DNA of 64,000 nt, taken from positions 1 through 64,000 of the forward strand of contig JAHCHE010000030.1 of assembly GCA_026129905.1 (NCBI GenBank). The letters run 5' to 3'. This DNA comes from Bryobacteraceae bacterium (GTDB taxonomy: Bacteria; Acidobacteriota; Terriglobia; Bryobacterales; Bryobacteraceae). Below, one piece after another: positions 26,462 through 35,005 of this stretch. Each line of letters opens with the position of its first letter. Within the stretch, counting starts at the first letter, position 1. Below the pieces are notes generated by a model that worked only from the letters and a program-made list of their open reading frames with translations, ran no database searches and was not told where the DNA came from. The position numbers were made by a program, and so were the translations under genes.

Positions 26462-27492
26462 TTATTCTCGGAACCGGGCGGTTTTTCGCCGATGCGTTTC
26501 AGGAACTCGGTAAACTCCCCTTCAGGCGGCTTGCGGAGCTTGTCGAGCGTCGCCTTCTGGCGGGCGGCGTCCTCGCGCCTGCCGGCATTGCGGTAGGCAA
26601 CCATCAGGGCGTAGTGCGCGGACTCGCTGGAAGGTTGCAGCCGGACGACCTGTTCGAGCAGGCGGATGGCTTCTTCGGGCCGCTTCGCCTCCATCCGCGC
26701 CTTGGCCAGCCCCTGAAGCGCTTCGGGAAACTCGGGGTTCAGCGCCACCGCCCGCTCCAGGCGCGCAGTCGCTTCCGGACCTTTCTGCTGCGCTTGTAGA
26801 ATGAGCGCCACCTGGTACTCGGCGACCGCGTCGCCGGGGTTCAGCGCCAGTTCCGCCTCGAACTCCTTTCGGGCGGCTTCGAGCGCTTCCGGCGCGTGCG
26901 AGTTCATGAGAACCGCGCGGCCGAGGCGGAAATGTAGGTTCAGCGCCCGCGGGTTCTTCTCGATCGCCTTTCCGTATTCCTGGATCGCCTCGCCGTAGCG
27001 CCCCTGGATCTCGAAAATCTCCGCGGAGAGTTGATTAACCCGGAACGATGCCGGCGTCTTCTGGAACATCTGAAAGACAACGTCGTTCCACGATCGCATC
27101 AGGGCGCGGGCGGACTGATAGAGCACGTCGGCGTCGGCGGGATAAAGCTGTTTCAGCCGGAGCGCCACCGGAAGCGCGTCGTCGAAGCGGCTGAGGTTGA
27201 CGTAACACTGGACAGCGGCGATGCCGGAGAGGCGGCGCAGGTCGGCATCCGACGTTTTCTGGAACAGGGCGCCCAGGTCGTCGGCCACCGTCTTGCACTC
27301 GCCGAGTGCGGCGCGGGATAAAGCGAGGAAGACGCGCTGGTGCTCGCCGGCCGGCGCTTTTTCTAGCGCCGCTTTCGCCTGGGCGTATTCGCCCTTGTGA
27401 AACAGCGCGATTCCGTGAGCGGGGTCCTGGGCCGCGCCCATCGCCGCGCATCCAAGGAGAACGGCAAAGCAGCGGAGGGTCAGAGCCGGCAT
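26458..27492 (-). CDS. Secreted TPR-repeat protein
   Basis: 344 residues with a signal peptide (PALTLRCFAVLLGCAAMGAA) and at least seven TPR-like helical pairs through most of its length, for example AIQEYGKAIEKNPRALNLHF and AIRLLEQVVRLQPSSESAHY. An upstream in-frame start would add 11 residues without a leader; ATG 27492 is used. It is one base downstream of the 86-residue gene and overlaps the next FG-GAP gene. It probably acts as a periplasmic protein-interaction scaffold with its FG-GAP partners; this is inference from gene order. Confidence 0.85.
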   Translation of the reverse strand: MPALTLRCFAVLLGCAAMGAAQDPAHGIALFHKGEYAQAKAALEKAPAGEHQRVFLALSRAALGECKTVADDLGALFQKTSDADLRRLSGIAAVQCYVNLSRFDDALPVALRLKQLYPADADVLYQSARALMRSWNDVVFQMFQKTPASFRVNQLSAEIFEIQGRYGEAIQEYGKAIEKNPRALNLHFRLGRAVLMNSHAPEALEAARKEFEAELALNPGDAVAEYQVALILQAQQKGPEATARLERAVALNPEFPEALQGLAKARMEAKRPEEAIRLLEQVVRLQPSSESAHYALMVAYRNAGRREDAARQKATLDKLRKPPEGEFTEFLKRIGEKPPGSENK

Positions 27493-27493
27493 G

Positions 27494-27754
27494 TCAGTGT
27501 CCCGCGTCGTCGGTGACCAGGTCAAGATTGCCGAAGCGATGCCGGGTCTGGCCCTCGAAAAAGCGGAAGCTGATCAAGGGCGGAGACCCGGGGGCAAGCA
27601 GCGGCGGCGGCGTAGCGCGCTCAGTGGCGGGTACGCCGATCTCTAGCACCCGTCCGGAAGCGGCTACCGCGCGCGTGAGTTCCCGCACGTCGGTTTGCGG
27701 CGGACCGGCCGGCGCCTGGCTCAGGAATAGCAGGAAGCTCAGGGTGTAAATCAT
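27494..27754 (-). CDS. Small secreted protein of unknown function
   Basis: 86 residues with a clear signal peptide (MIYTLSFLLFLSQAPAG) and a mature part of about 65 residues containing RFFEGQTRHRFGNLDLV. No family recognised. It overlaps the end of the large FG-GAP gene by four bases (ATGA, 27751-27754) and sits one base before the TPR gene, so it is clearly part of the operon and not a chance ORF. Confidence 0.65.
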   Translation of the reverse strand: MIYTLSFLLFLSQAPAGPPQTDVRELTRAVAASGRVLEIGVPATERATPPPLLAPGSPPLISFRFFEGQTRHRFGNLDLVTDDAGH

Positions 27755-30700
27755 GGTTCCCCCAGTTGTTGTAGCGCGCGCTGGGCCATCGCGCTGTCGG
27801 GCTTTCGCGCCAGCAGGCCGCGCATGATCTCGCGCGCCTTGTCGCGATCGCCTTTCGAGACATAAATCCGCGCGAGGTTAAGGTTCAGCGACTCGTCTTC
27901 CGGCGCGGCCTCCACGCCGAACTGAAACGTGGCGATGGCGTCGTTCACTTGGCCCCGCTGCATGTATAGTACGCCAAGATTGTTGATCGCGCCCGTGTGC
28001 TTGCGGTTGGAGCGGATCGCGTTCTGGAACCACTTCAGCGCTTCGTCGCTCCGATTTTGCTTGGCGCAGAGCAGGCCAAGCTGGTTGGAGGCGTCGGCGT
28101 CGTCCGGGTCCTGATCGAGCGCCCGGCGGAACATCTTCTCCGCCGACGCCGCATCGTTCATCTTCAGGTACGCGTTGCCCGCGTTCAGCGCCGCGAAGGT
28201 GAACCTGGGGTGGATCGCGAGCGCCTGCTCGAAGTGCTGGAGCGCCAGCGGGAAGTTGCCCGTCTCCAGTTCCAGGATGCCGAGGTTGTTCCACAACTCG
28301 GGCGAGCGCTGGTTCCTCTTCAGGGCGCGGTCGAAATACTGCCGGGCTTGTGGAATTCGGTTTCCTTCCAGGTGAATCTGGCCGACCGCAAGGGTGGTCT
28401 TGAAATTCTCCGGTTCCAGCCGCAGGACCGTTTCAAGGTAAGGAAGCGCTTGGTCGGGATAGCCGGCCCAATAGAACGCCGCGCCCAGTTTGAAATGGCT
28501 GCGATATGGCCGGTGAACGTACGCGCCGGGAAAAGGAATGGCCAGGCGGTCGCGATCCCGGCTGCCCAACGCGGCCAGGTCGGCGCGGAGCGCGGCTTCG
28601 TCCTGAAGGTCCGGATATACCTTGTGGACCATGCCGTCGCCGTCAATCAGGAACAGCAGCGGCGCGGTGAGGCCGGTCCGCCAATCGAACAAGTAACGGC
28701 GGAACAGCCCGTACCCCGCGACGACGTCGGCCGGCGCGGCGCCGAGATCCACTACCTGGATCGGCAGCCCCGATGGGACTTTGGCGTCGGGGTCCAGCGT
28801 GAGGTAAACAAAGGCGGGGCCCTCCCGCGCTTCCGGCAGCGCAAGCGGCTCGAAGAACCACGTCGGCTCCAGGCGCGTGCTGTTGTCGCCCTCGACCGGT
28901 TCGCCCTTGATCTCGCGGCGCGGCAGGAACGCGGCGCTTGCGACCTTGTCGGATCCTTCGACGATCTGGTGCCGGAAACCGCAGCGCAGTCCGTGGAACT
29001 CCTGCTTGAGACCCGAGGGCCAGTAAATGGCCACCGACTGCGCCGTATCCTTCTCGCCCATCCCGAAGTGCAGCGCCTTGGTGCTCTGCGAAAGGTACGT
29101 CCCGCCGGCCATGACGAACTTGACCTGGCCGTCCACCTCGACGCGCGCGCCGATGGCGTCGCGGTTGGACCTGGTCCCTTCCAGCCGCAGAACCAGCGAC
29201 CGCCGCGAGCCCGCGCATTCGTTGCGGAAAACGCGCACCTGCGGGCCGTTGCGGTTCTTGATCAGCATGTCAAGGTTGCCGTCCCCGTCCAGGTCCAGCA
29301 CGGCGACGGCGCGCCCGTCGTCGGCGAAGTCGATGCCGCTGACGCCGGAGAAATCGTAATAGCGGCCGTCGCGCCGGACAAACATGACGTTCGGCTCGCG
29401 GCTGTTCCAGCTATAGTCCTCGCGGATGAGCTGATTAATGGCGTTCCAGCCGTTCTCGTAGTCGCTGGACGGACTGAAGTCAATCGGCGAGGCGGCCACG
29501 ACGTGACGCCAGAAGAAGCTCATCAGGTCCTTCTCCGAGGCGTTGGTGATCATGCCGGCGACGGTGAAGATTTCCGGGGCGCCGTCGTTGTCGAAATCGA
29601 CCCCGTCGCAGCACCAGGCCCAGCGGGCGGCTTCGACGCCTTCTTTGGGGCCGGTCTCCTCGAACGTTCCGTCGCCGCGGTTGCGGTAGAGGGAATTCCC
29701 TTTGGTGTGACGGCGGTAGGCTTCGGCGGGCTGAAGGTTTTTCTCCCTGACCACGCGCTGGCCGGCGGCGGTCCACATGTTGCTGACATAGAGGTCGGTC
29801 TGGCCGTCGCCGTCGTAGTCGAACCAGCCGACGCTCATACCCGGGCCGATGTCCTCGACGCCGGCCTCGGCGGCGACGTCGCGGAATGCGCCCTTTTCGT
29901 TCTTGTACAGGTTGTTGCGGCCAAAGTCGTTGGCGACGTAAAGGTCCATCCAGCCGTCGTGATTGTAGTCGCACCACGACGGGCAGAAGCTGTACCGGTT
30001 GTTGTTATGGTTGATGCCGGTCGACTCAGTCACATCCTCGAACACGCCCTCGCCGACGTTGCGGAACAGGTAGTTCGGCGGACCGTTCTGCGCGTCGTGG
30101 TACGGCGTCGGGTAACGGTACTGGTCCTCGCTTTGAAAATAGATGTAGGTGCACAGGTAGAGGTCCAGCCGGCCGTCGTTGTCGTAGTCGGCGGCCGCCA
30201 TTCCTGTGAACGTGCCCTGCGCGGAGGATTTGAACCGGAAGGCTTCGGGTTTGTGGGTGAAGCGCCCCCCGCCCTGGTTCTCGAAGAACAGCGGACCGGA
30301 CGCGCGGAGCAAGACCAGGTCCTGGTGGCCGGAGTTGCGGAAATCGGCGAACAAGGCGCACGAGGTCTCGTCCAGGATGTCCAGGCCGGAGCGGGTGGTG
30401 ATGTCCTCAAAGGTCCCGTCGCCTCGATTCTTATAGAGGCGGTTGGGGAGACCCCCGGGCTGGCAGACGAACACCTCGTCCCAGCCGTCGTTGTCGATGT
30501 CGGCCGCGGCGATCCCGTTTTCTCCATAGACATCCAGGCCGAGCGCAATGTCCAGTCGCGACCGCCAGTACGGCGTCCCGCGCGCCAGTTGCCGGTGATA
30601 GGAATCCACGCCGGAAAAGGCGTAGGAGCTGATGTCCCGGAAGCGCGGCGCCTTCGCGGTGATCAGCGTTTCGTCGAGCGGCTCAAAGCGGGTCAGTTGG

Positions 30701-31194
30701 CCGTCGGCCCACTCCTGCTCCCAGTGACCAACCCGCCACTCGAGCAGACCTTCTCGTCTGCTGCTCGCCTCGTAACGGATTACGTGATCGGCAAGGACCC
30801 AAAAGCGCAGCTTCGCGTTCTCCCCCAGTCCGTCGAGCCACTTTCCGAGACCCCCTTCAAAGGCTGAATCGGCACGATCGAATTCGGCGATGAATACGTC
30901 CGGGGAAGCCTTGGCGTACTGGGCGGGCATCGGTGAGGTGCCCTTGAACCCGGCGGCAAGAGGAAGGGCGCGGGAGGAGGCGAGTTCTTTCAGCCGATCG
31001 GCGATTTCGAAGGCGAGTTTCTCGCCCGGGAAGTCGTCGTTGCCCGGCATGGCCTTCGCGAGCAGGGGGTCGAAAGGGGCGGGTTTGCGGAACCGGACCT
31101 CGACCGGCCTGGAAACGGCGGCGGCCAGCCGCGGCCTCAGGCAGGCGCTGAGGGCCAGCGACCCCAGGAAATCTCGCCTGTTCAAAGGCGTCAC
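27751..31194 (-). CDS. Large Tat-type exported FG-GAP/UnbV protein fused to redoxin-like and TPR regions
   Basis: 1147 residues. The N-terminus LNRRDFLGSLALSA is a twin-arginine leader; about 20-210 is unassigned. FG-GAP/VCBS repeats with DxDNDG loops fill about 210-660 (ADIDNDGWDEVFVC, ADYDNDGRLDLYLC, WFDYDGDGQTDLYVS). An UnbV/ASPIC domain follows (LVLRLEGTRSNRDAIGA, AGGTYLSQSTKALHFGMG). About 780-880 resembles a redoxin-like segment (PLLFLIDGDGMVHKVYPDL) without a CxxC. The last about 260 residues are TPRs. It starts at GTG 31194 with GGAGA just upstream and is first in the operon, divergent from the TonB receptor. Function unknown. Confidence 0.87.
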   Translation of the reverse strand: MTPLNRRDFLGSLALSACLRPRLAAAVSRPVEVRFRKPAPFDPLLAKAMPGNDDFPGEKLAFEIADRLKELASSRALPLAAGFKGTSPMPAQYAKASPDVFIAEFDRADSAFEGGLGKWLDGLGENAKLRFWVLADHVIRYEASSRREGLLEWRVGHWEQEWADGQLTRFEPLDETLITAKAPRFRDISSYAFSGVDSYHRQLARGTPYWRSRLDIALGLDVYGENGIAAADIDNDGWDEVFVCQPGGLPNRLYKNRGDGTFEDITTRSGLDILDETSCALFADFRNSGHQDLVLLRASGPLFFENQGGGRFTHKPEAFRFKSSAQGTFTGMAAADYDNDGRLDLYLCTYIYFQSEDQYRYPTPYHDAQNGPPNYLFRNVGEGVFEDVTESTGINHNNNRYSFCPSWCDYNHDGWMDLYVANDFGRNNLYKNEKGAFRDVAAEAGVEDIGPGMSVGWFDYDGDGQTDLYVSNMWTAAGQRVVREKNLQPAEAYRRHTKGNSLYRNRGDGTFEETGPKEGVEAARWAWCCDGVDFDNDGAPEIFTVAGMITNASEKDLMSFFWRHVVAASPIDFSPSSDYENGWNAINQLIREDYSWNSREPNVMFVRRDGRYYDFSGVSGIDFADDGRAVAVLDLDGDGNLDMLIKNRNGPQVRVFRNECAGSRRSLVLRLEGTRSNRDAIGARVEVDGQVKFVMAGGTYLSQSTKALHFGMGEKDTAQSVAIYWPSGLKQEFHGLRCGFRHQIVEGSDKVASAAFLPRREIKGEPVEGDNSTRLEPTWFFEPLALPEAREGPAFVYLTLDPDAKVPSGLPIQVVDLGAAPADVVAGYGLFRRYLFDWRTGLTAPLLFLIDGDGMVHKVYPDLQDEAALRADLAALGSRDRDRLAIPFPGAYVHRPYRSHFKLGAAFYWAGYPDQALPYLETVLRLEPENFKTTLAVGQIHLEGNRIPQARQYFDRALKRNQRSPELWNNLGILELETGNFPLALQHFEQALAIHPRFTFAALNAGNAYLKMNDAASAEKMFRRALDQDPDDADASNQLGLLCAKQNRSDEALKWFQNAIRSNRKHTGAINNLGVLYMQRGQVNDAIATFQFGVEAAPEDESLNLNLARIYVSKGDRDKAREIMRGLLARKPDSAMAQRALQQLGEP

Positions 31195-31315
31195 TCTCCA
31201 ATCATAATCGTCAACGGCGCGAGTTCCGCGGAACGCGACGACGCAGCGTAAGCGGTTGCATCGCGGAGAGATGACCCCGCGCGCCTAAAAGACAATAGAA
31301 GCTGAAAAACTTATG

Positions 31316-31344
31316 TTGACATGTAAGCGCGTTCAGAGCATAAT
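31316..31344 (+). promoter_or_regulatory. Sigma70-type promoter of the TonB receptor gene
   Basis: TTGACA at 31316-31321, a 17-base spacer and CATAAT at 31339-31344: a consensus -35, ideal spacing and a five-of-six -10. Transcription would begin near 31351 and give a leader of about 58 bases before ATG 31410. This is the clearest promoter in the window. Confidence 0.82.
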
Positions 31345-31353
31345 AGTCCTGAT

Positions 31354-31396
31354 CCGGACGGCGAATAGTGGATTCAGATTAGGGAGCGCCGTCCGG
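31354..31396 (+). promoter_or_regulatory. Perfect 10-bp inverted repeat in the TonB receptor leader
   Basis: CCGGACGGCG (31354-31363) and CGCCGTCCGG (31387-31396) can pair with a 23-base loop. The stem covers nearly the whole 5' leader just downstream of the predicted transcription start. It could be an RNA stem that stabilises the message or a repressor site; no T-run follows, so it is not a terminator. Confidence 0.55.
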
Positions 31397-31409
31397 CGTT
31401 AGGGGGTCC

Positions 31410-34400
31410 ATGAAGAAAGTTACACTCATCCTTGCCCTCGCGCTGCTTTGTTTCACGCTTCCGGCGTGGGCGCAGCGCGATTTGGGCACCATCGTCGGCA
31501 CAGTAACCGACCCGACCGGCGGCGTGATCGCCGGCGCCAGGGTAACCATTACCGAAGACGCGACCAGCCTCAGCTACCAGGTGCAGACGGACAGCGGGGG
31601 CAATTACGTCCGCCCGGCCTTGAAGCCCGGTATCTATTCCGTGCAGGTCGAGGCCACCGGCTTCAAAACCGGCGTGCAGCGCAACGTCACCCTGACTGCC
31701 GGCGACCGTGTACAAGCCAATGTCAGCATGCAGGTCGGCGACGTCGCCGAGTCCATCGAGGTCTCGGCCGCTCCACCCGCGCTCCAAACCGAAAGCACGA
31801 TCATCGGCCAGACCATCCAGGCGCGGTCCACCAGCGAATTGCCGCTGGGCGGCCAGCGGAAGTTCACATACCTGGCGCGGCTGTCGCCGTCTGTAGTGCC
31901 TGGCGAACCGGGCGCTCGCGACGCGGCGGGCGGCGCGTTTTCCGCCAACGGCGTCCGCTCCAACGGGCAGAACAACTTCCTGTTGAACGGCGTTGACAAT
32001 AACGTCAACGTCATCGACTTCATCAACCAGACGGCCTACGTCGTGGGTCCGTCGGTCGAGGCGATCGGCGAGATGAAGATCCTCACCAACGGCTACAACG
32101 CCGAATACGGACGAGGCGCGGGCGGCGTCGTCAACGTCACCATCAAATCCGGCACCAACGACATCCATGGGGTGTTATTCGAAAACCTCCAGAACGACAA
32201 GCTCGACGCCAACAAGTGGGAAAACAACCGCGCGGGCGCGAAGCGCGGTCCGTTCAAGCAGAACCTGTTCGGCGTGGCGATCGGGGGACCGATCATCCGG
32301 GACAAATTGTTCTGGTTCGCCGATTACCAGGGCATCCGCATCCGGTCCACCGGCGGCGCGGTCCCGGGCCTCGGCAACACCTTCACCCGTTCCATTCCCT
32401 GGCCGGCGTACAAGACCGGCGATTTCTCCCGGCTGCTCACCGGCGGGTCGTTAGGTACGGACGCCGCCGGCAACAATGTACCGGTGGGAGGCATCTTCGA
32501 TCCTCTCAACGTCGTCAACGGCGCCCGGCAGATGTTCCCTGGCAACCGGATTCCCCAATCCCGGTTCGATCCGGCGGCTGCCACGCTGATCGGCCAGTAC
32601 CCGAATCCCAACCAGAACCTTGGTGAACGGCTGGCCGACAACAACTTCATCGTGGTGACGTCCGGCCGGCAGCAGAACGACCAGGGCGATCTCCGGCTGG
32701 ACTACCGCTTGAGCGACAAGGATAGCCTGTTCGGCAGCCTGAGCTGGGTGGAGGAATCCAAGTTCCAGACCCCGCCGCTGCCTGGTCTCCTCGATGCCGG
32801 AGGTTTTGCCGGCGAGAGCGAGCAGAACCAGAGCCGCAACGCCATGATGAGTTGGACCCGCGTCTGGTCGCCGACCTTCCTTACCGAGACGCGCCTGGCG
32901 TTCAGCCGCCTCATTACCCAACGCACGCAAGCGAACTCGACGGTGGACGCGTTCCGGGAAGCGGGCATCGGGGGCATTAACCCGATCAGCGCGTATGCCC
33001 AGAACGGTGGCCTCCCGGCCATTGCGATTGACGGCTATTCGACCGTCGGCGGATCCGAATGGTTGCCAACGCTCGAGTACAACAACGTTTGGGACTTCAT
33101 CGAGAACGTGTCCATCATCAAGAGCGGCCATGCCATGAAGTTCGGGTTCGAGTATCGCCCGATCGACTTCCCGTTCTTCCAGGTACCGTCGCCACGCGGC
33201 ATCTTCGGCTTCCGCACCGGCTGGACTTCGGCCGGCCCGGGATTCGACGGCGTCGGCAGGACGGGTGATGGAATCGCCACGTGGCTGCTGGGCATGCCGG
33301 GATCGGGTACCCGCATCACGACGGCGAACTTCATCTCGTCGCAGAAAACCGCTTACGCCGGCTATTTCCAGGACGACTGGAAGGTAAGCCGGACGCTCAC
33401 GCTCAACCTCGGCGTTCGCTATGAGCTGTTCACGCCGATCGGCGAGAAGTTCGGACGGCAATCCGGCTTCGAATACGCCAAGGACATCCGAAACGAGCTC
33501 ACGCTGGTGATTCCCAAAGGCCCGAACCAGGATGCGCCGCTGCCGCCGAACTTCGCCACCACCTACCCGCAGATTGTCGTCGAGCGAGGCGTGGTGGACA
33601 AATACATGATCCCTTGGGACAAGAACAACTTCTCGCCGCGTATCGGTCTGGCCTGGCAAGCGGTGTCCAGGACCGTAATCCGCGCCGGCTATGGAATCTT
33701 CTATGGCGGCGAGGAGAACGAGGGTGGCGATCCGAACCGCGGCGAGTCGCTTCCGTTCAACCAGGAGGCGCAACTCATCCCCCAGACCAACTACGTCGCC
33801 AACCCGTTCATCCGGACCTTCGCCGAGGGCTTCCCCCTGGACACGTTCTCTTTGCCGGCGCCGATCCGCTTCCGGACGCCGGCCTGGAATTTCCGCACGC
33901 CCCTGGTGCATAAGTGGAACTTCGCCATCCAGCGCGAACTCGGGTTCAGCACGGTGGCGGAGATTTCCTACGTCGGCTCGAAGGGCCAGAACCTGCTGGT
34001 GTTGTGGAACGCGAACAATCCGGTGAATCATCCGGACCCGGGCGCCCTCAGGGCGCCAAGGCGCATTTACGGCATCGACACCGACATCACCGAGGCGGCG
34101 ACGTTCGGCCGCAGCAACTATCATGGGCTGAACGGCAAACTGGAGAAACGATTCTCCAACGGCCTCGACTTCCTGATGGCCTACACCTGGGGCCACGCTC
34201 TCACCGACGTCGGCACGACGCTCACCGGCGGCGGGGTCATCCGCGACGCCCGGAACTTCCGCGAGTCCGGCTACGCCAACGCGAATTTTGACGTCCGGCA
34301 CCGCTTCACCACCAGCTTCATGTACGAGCTTCCGTTCGGCCGGGGGCGGATGTTCGGCTCCGGCTGGAACCGGGCGGCTAACAGTGTTCTGGGCGGTTGG

Positions 34401-34847
34401 CAGATCAACGGGATCGTTACCATGCTGACCGGCTTCCCCAGAAGCATCACCGCCGCGTTCAACAGTTGCGCCTGCAATGCGCGAACTCCGGACGTTGTGT
34501 CCGGGAAGTCCCCGAGCAACGCACCCTCGGGCGGGCGCACGCCGGACCTTTGGTTCGACACCACCGCCGTGATGGCGCCGGCTCTCGGCACGCCGGGCAA
34601 CCTTGGTTCAATGTCGATCTTTGCTCCGGGTACCCGCAACGTCGACTTCTCGCTGTTCAAGCGGTTTTCCTTCACCGAGCGGTACGCCCTCACGTTCCGT
34701 TCGGAGTTCTTCAACATCAGCAACACGCCGCAATTCGACCCGACGCAGATGTCGCTGACGCAGGGCGGCGGCGGCTTCGGCCGGATTAACGGCACCATTG
34801 CCGGAACTGAGCGCCACGTGCAGTTCGCGCTCCGGTTCGAGTTCTAG
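31410..34847 (+). CDS. Oar-like TonB-dependent outer-membrane receptor with carboxypeptidase-regulatory domain
   Basis: 1145 residues. The signal peptide is MKKVTLILALALLCFTLPAW(A). A CarboxypepD_reg/beta-sandwich domain follows (about 23-115; GTIVGTVTDPTGGVIAGARV). A plug domain includes NGYNAEYGRGAGGVVNVTIK, then a long beta-barrel ends in the terminal Phe of QFALRFEF, the outer-membrane insertion signal. Such Oar-like receptors are greatly expanded in Acidobacteriota and are thought to import large substrates such as oligosaccharides. It is monocistronic: a strong promoter precedes it and an intrinsic terminator lies 22 bases after the stop. Substrate unknown; the divergent FG-GAP operon may be functionally linked. 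Confidence 0.92.
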   Translation: MKKVTLILALALLCFTLPAWAQRDLGTIVGTVTDPTGGVIAGARVTITEDATSLSYQVQTDSGGNYVRPALKPGIYSVQVEATGFKTGVQRNVTLTAGDRVQANVSMQVGDVAESIEVSAAPPALQTESTIIGQTIQARSTSELPLGGQRKFTYLARLSPSVVPGEPGARDAAGGAFSANGVRSNGQNNFLLNGVDNNVNVIDFINQTAYVVGPSVEAIGEMKILTNGYNAEYGRGAGGVVNVTIKSGTNDIHGVLFENLQNDKLDANKWENNRAGAKRGPFKQNLFGVAIGGPIIRDKLFWFADYQGIRIRSTGGAVPGLGNTFTRSIPWPAYKTGDFSRLLTGGSLGTDAAGNNVPVGGIFDPLNVVNGARQMFPGNRIPQSRFDPAAATLIGQYPNPNQNLGERLADNNFIVVTSGRQQNDQGDLRLDYRLSDKDSLFGSLSWVEESKFQTPPLPGLLDAGGFAGESEQNQSRNAMMSWTRVWSPTFLTETRLAFSRLITQRTQANSTVDAFREAGIGGINPISAYAQNGGLPAIAIDGYSTVGGSEWLPTLEYNNVWDFIENVSIIKSGHAMKFGFEYRPIDFPFFQVPSPRGIFGFRTGWTSAGPGFDGVGRTGDGIATWLLGMPGSGTRITTANFISSQKTAYAGYFQDDWKVSRTLTLNLGVRYELFTPIGEKFGRQSGFEYAKDIRNELTLVIPKGPNQDAPLPPNFATTYPQIVVERGVVDKYMIPWDKNNFSPRIGLAWQAVSRTVIRAGYGIFYGGEENEGGDPNRGESLPFNQEAQLIPQTNYVANPFIRTFAEGFPLDTFSLPAPIRFRTPAWNFRTPLVHKWNFAIQRELGFSTVAEISYVGSKGQNLLVLWNANNPVNHPDPGALRAPRRIYGIDTDITEAATFGRSNYHGLNGKLEKRFSNGLDFLMAYTWGHALTDVGTTLTGGGVIRDARNFRESGYANANFDVRHRFTTSFMYELPFGRGRMFGSGWNRAANSVLGGWQINGIVTMLTGFPRSITAAFNSCACNARTPDVVSGKSPSNAPSGGRTPDLWFDTTAVMAPALGTPGNLGSMSIFAPGTRNVDFSLFKRFSFTERYALTFRSEFFNISNTPQFDPTQMSLTQGGGGFGRINGTIAGTERHVQFALRFEF

Positions 34848-34868
34848 CCTCCTGGCAGCTTAGTCTGT

Positions 34869-34904
34869 GGCCCGCGTTGCCTTTTCCGGCGCGCGGGCCT
34901 TTTT
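34869..34904 (+). terminator. Rho-independent terminator after the TonB receptor gene
   Basis: GGCCCGCG (34869-34876) pairs with CGCGGGCC (34892-34899) across a 15-base loop and is followed directly by TTTTT (34900-34904). The stop codon of the receptor gene is at 34845-34847. Confidence 0.85.
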
Positions 34905-34918
34905 ATTGAGAAGAGCGG

Positions 34919-34960
34919 TCAGCGAACAGCGATCAGCGAACAGCGATCAGCTCTCAGCTT
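34919..34960. repeat. Heptanucleotide tandem repeat
   Basis: Six consecutive 7-base units: TCAGCGA, ACAGCGA, TCAGCGA, ACAGCGA, TCAGCTC, TCAGCTT. The first four keep the core CAGCGA and the last two diverge. It lies between the terminator and the following TPR gene. Heptameric tandem repeats are prone to copy-number change, but no function is evident. Confidence 0.8.
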
Positions 34961-35005
34961 TCCAGAGCCGGGCGCGCACGGCGCGCCAAAGGTAGACTGG
35001 TAGCG

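Noticed and set aside
27997-30867. 956-codon plus-strand frame opposite the large FG-GAP gene
   Set aside because: Its apparent repeats (VVVVVE- and DVGRGD-like) are the complement of the GAC/AAC-rich FG-GAP calcium loops. The minus-strand protein has recognisable domains and a leader.
32451-34301. 616-codon minus-strand frame inside the TonB receptor gene
   Set aside because: The receptor has signal peptide, plug, barrel and terminal Phe on the plus strand, with its own promoter and terminator; the opposite frame is a shadow.
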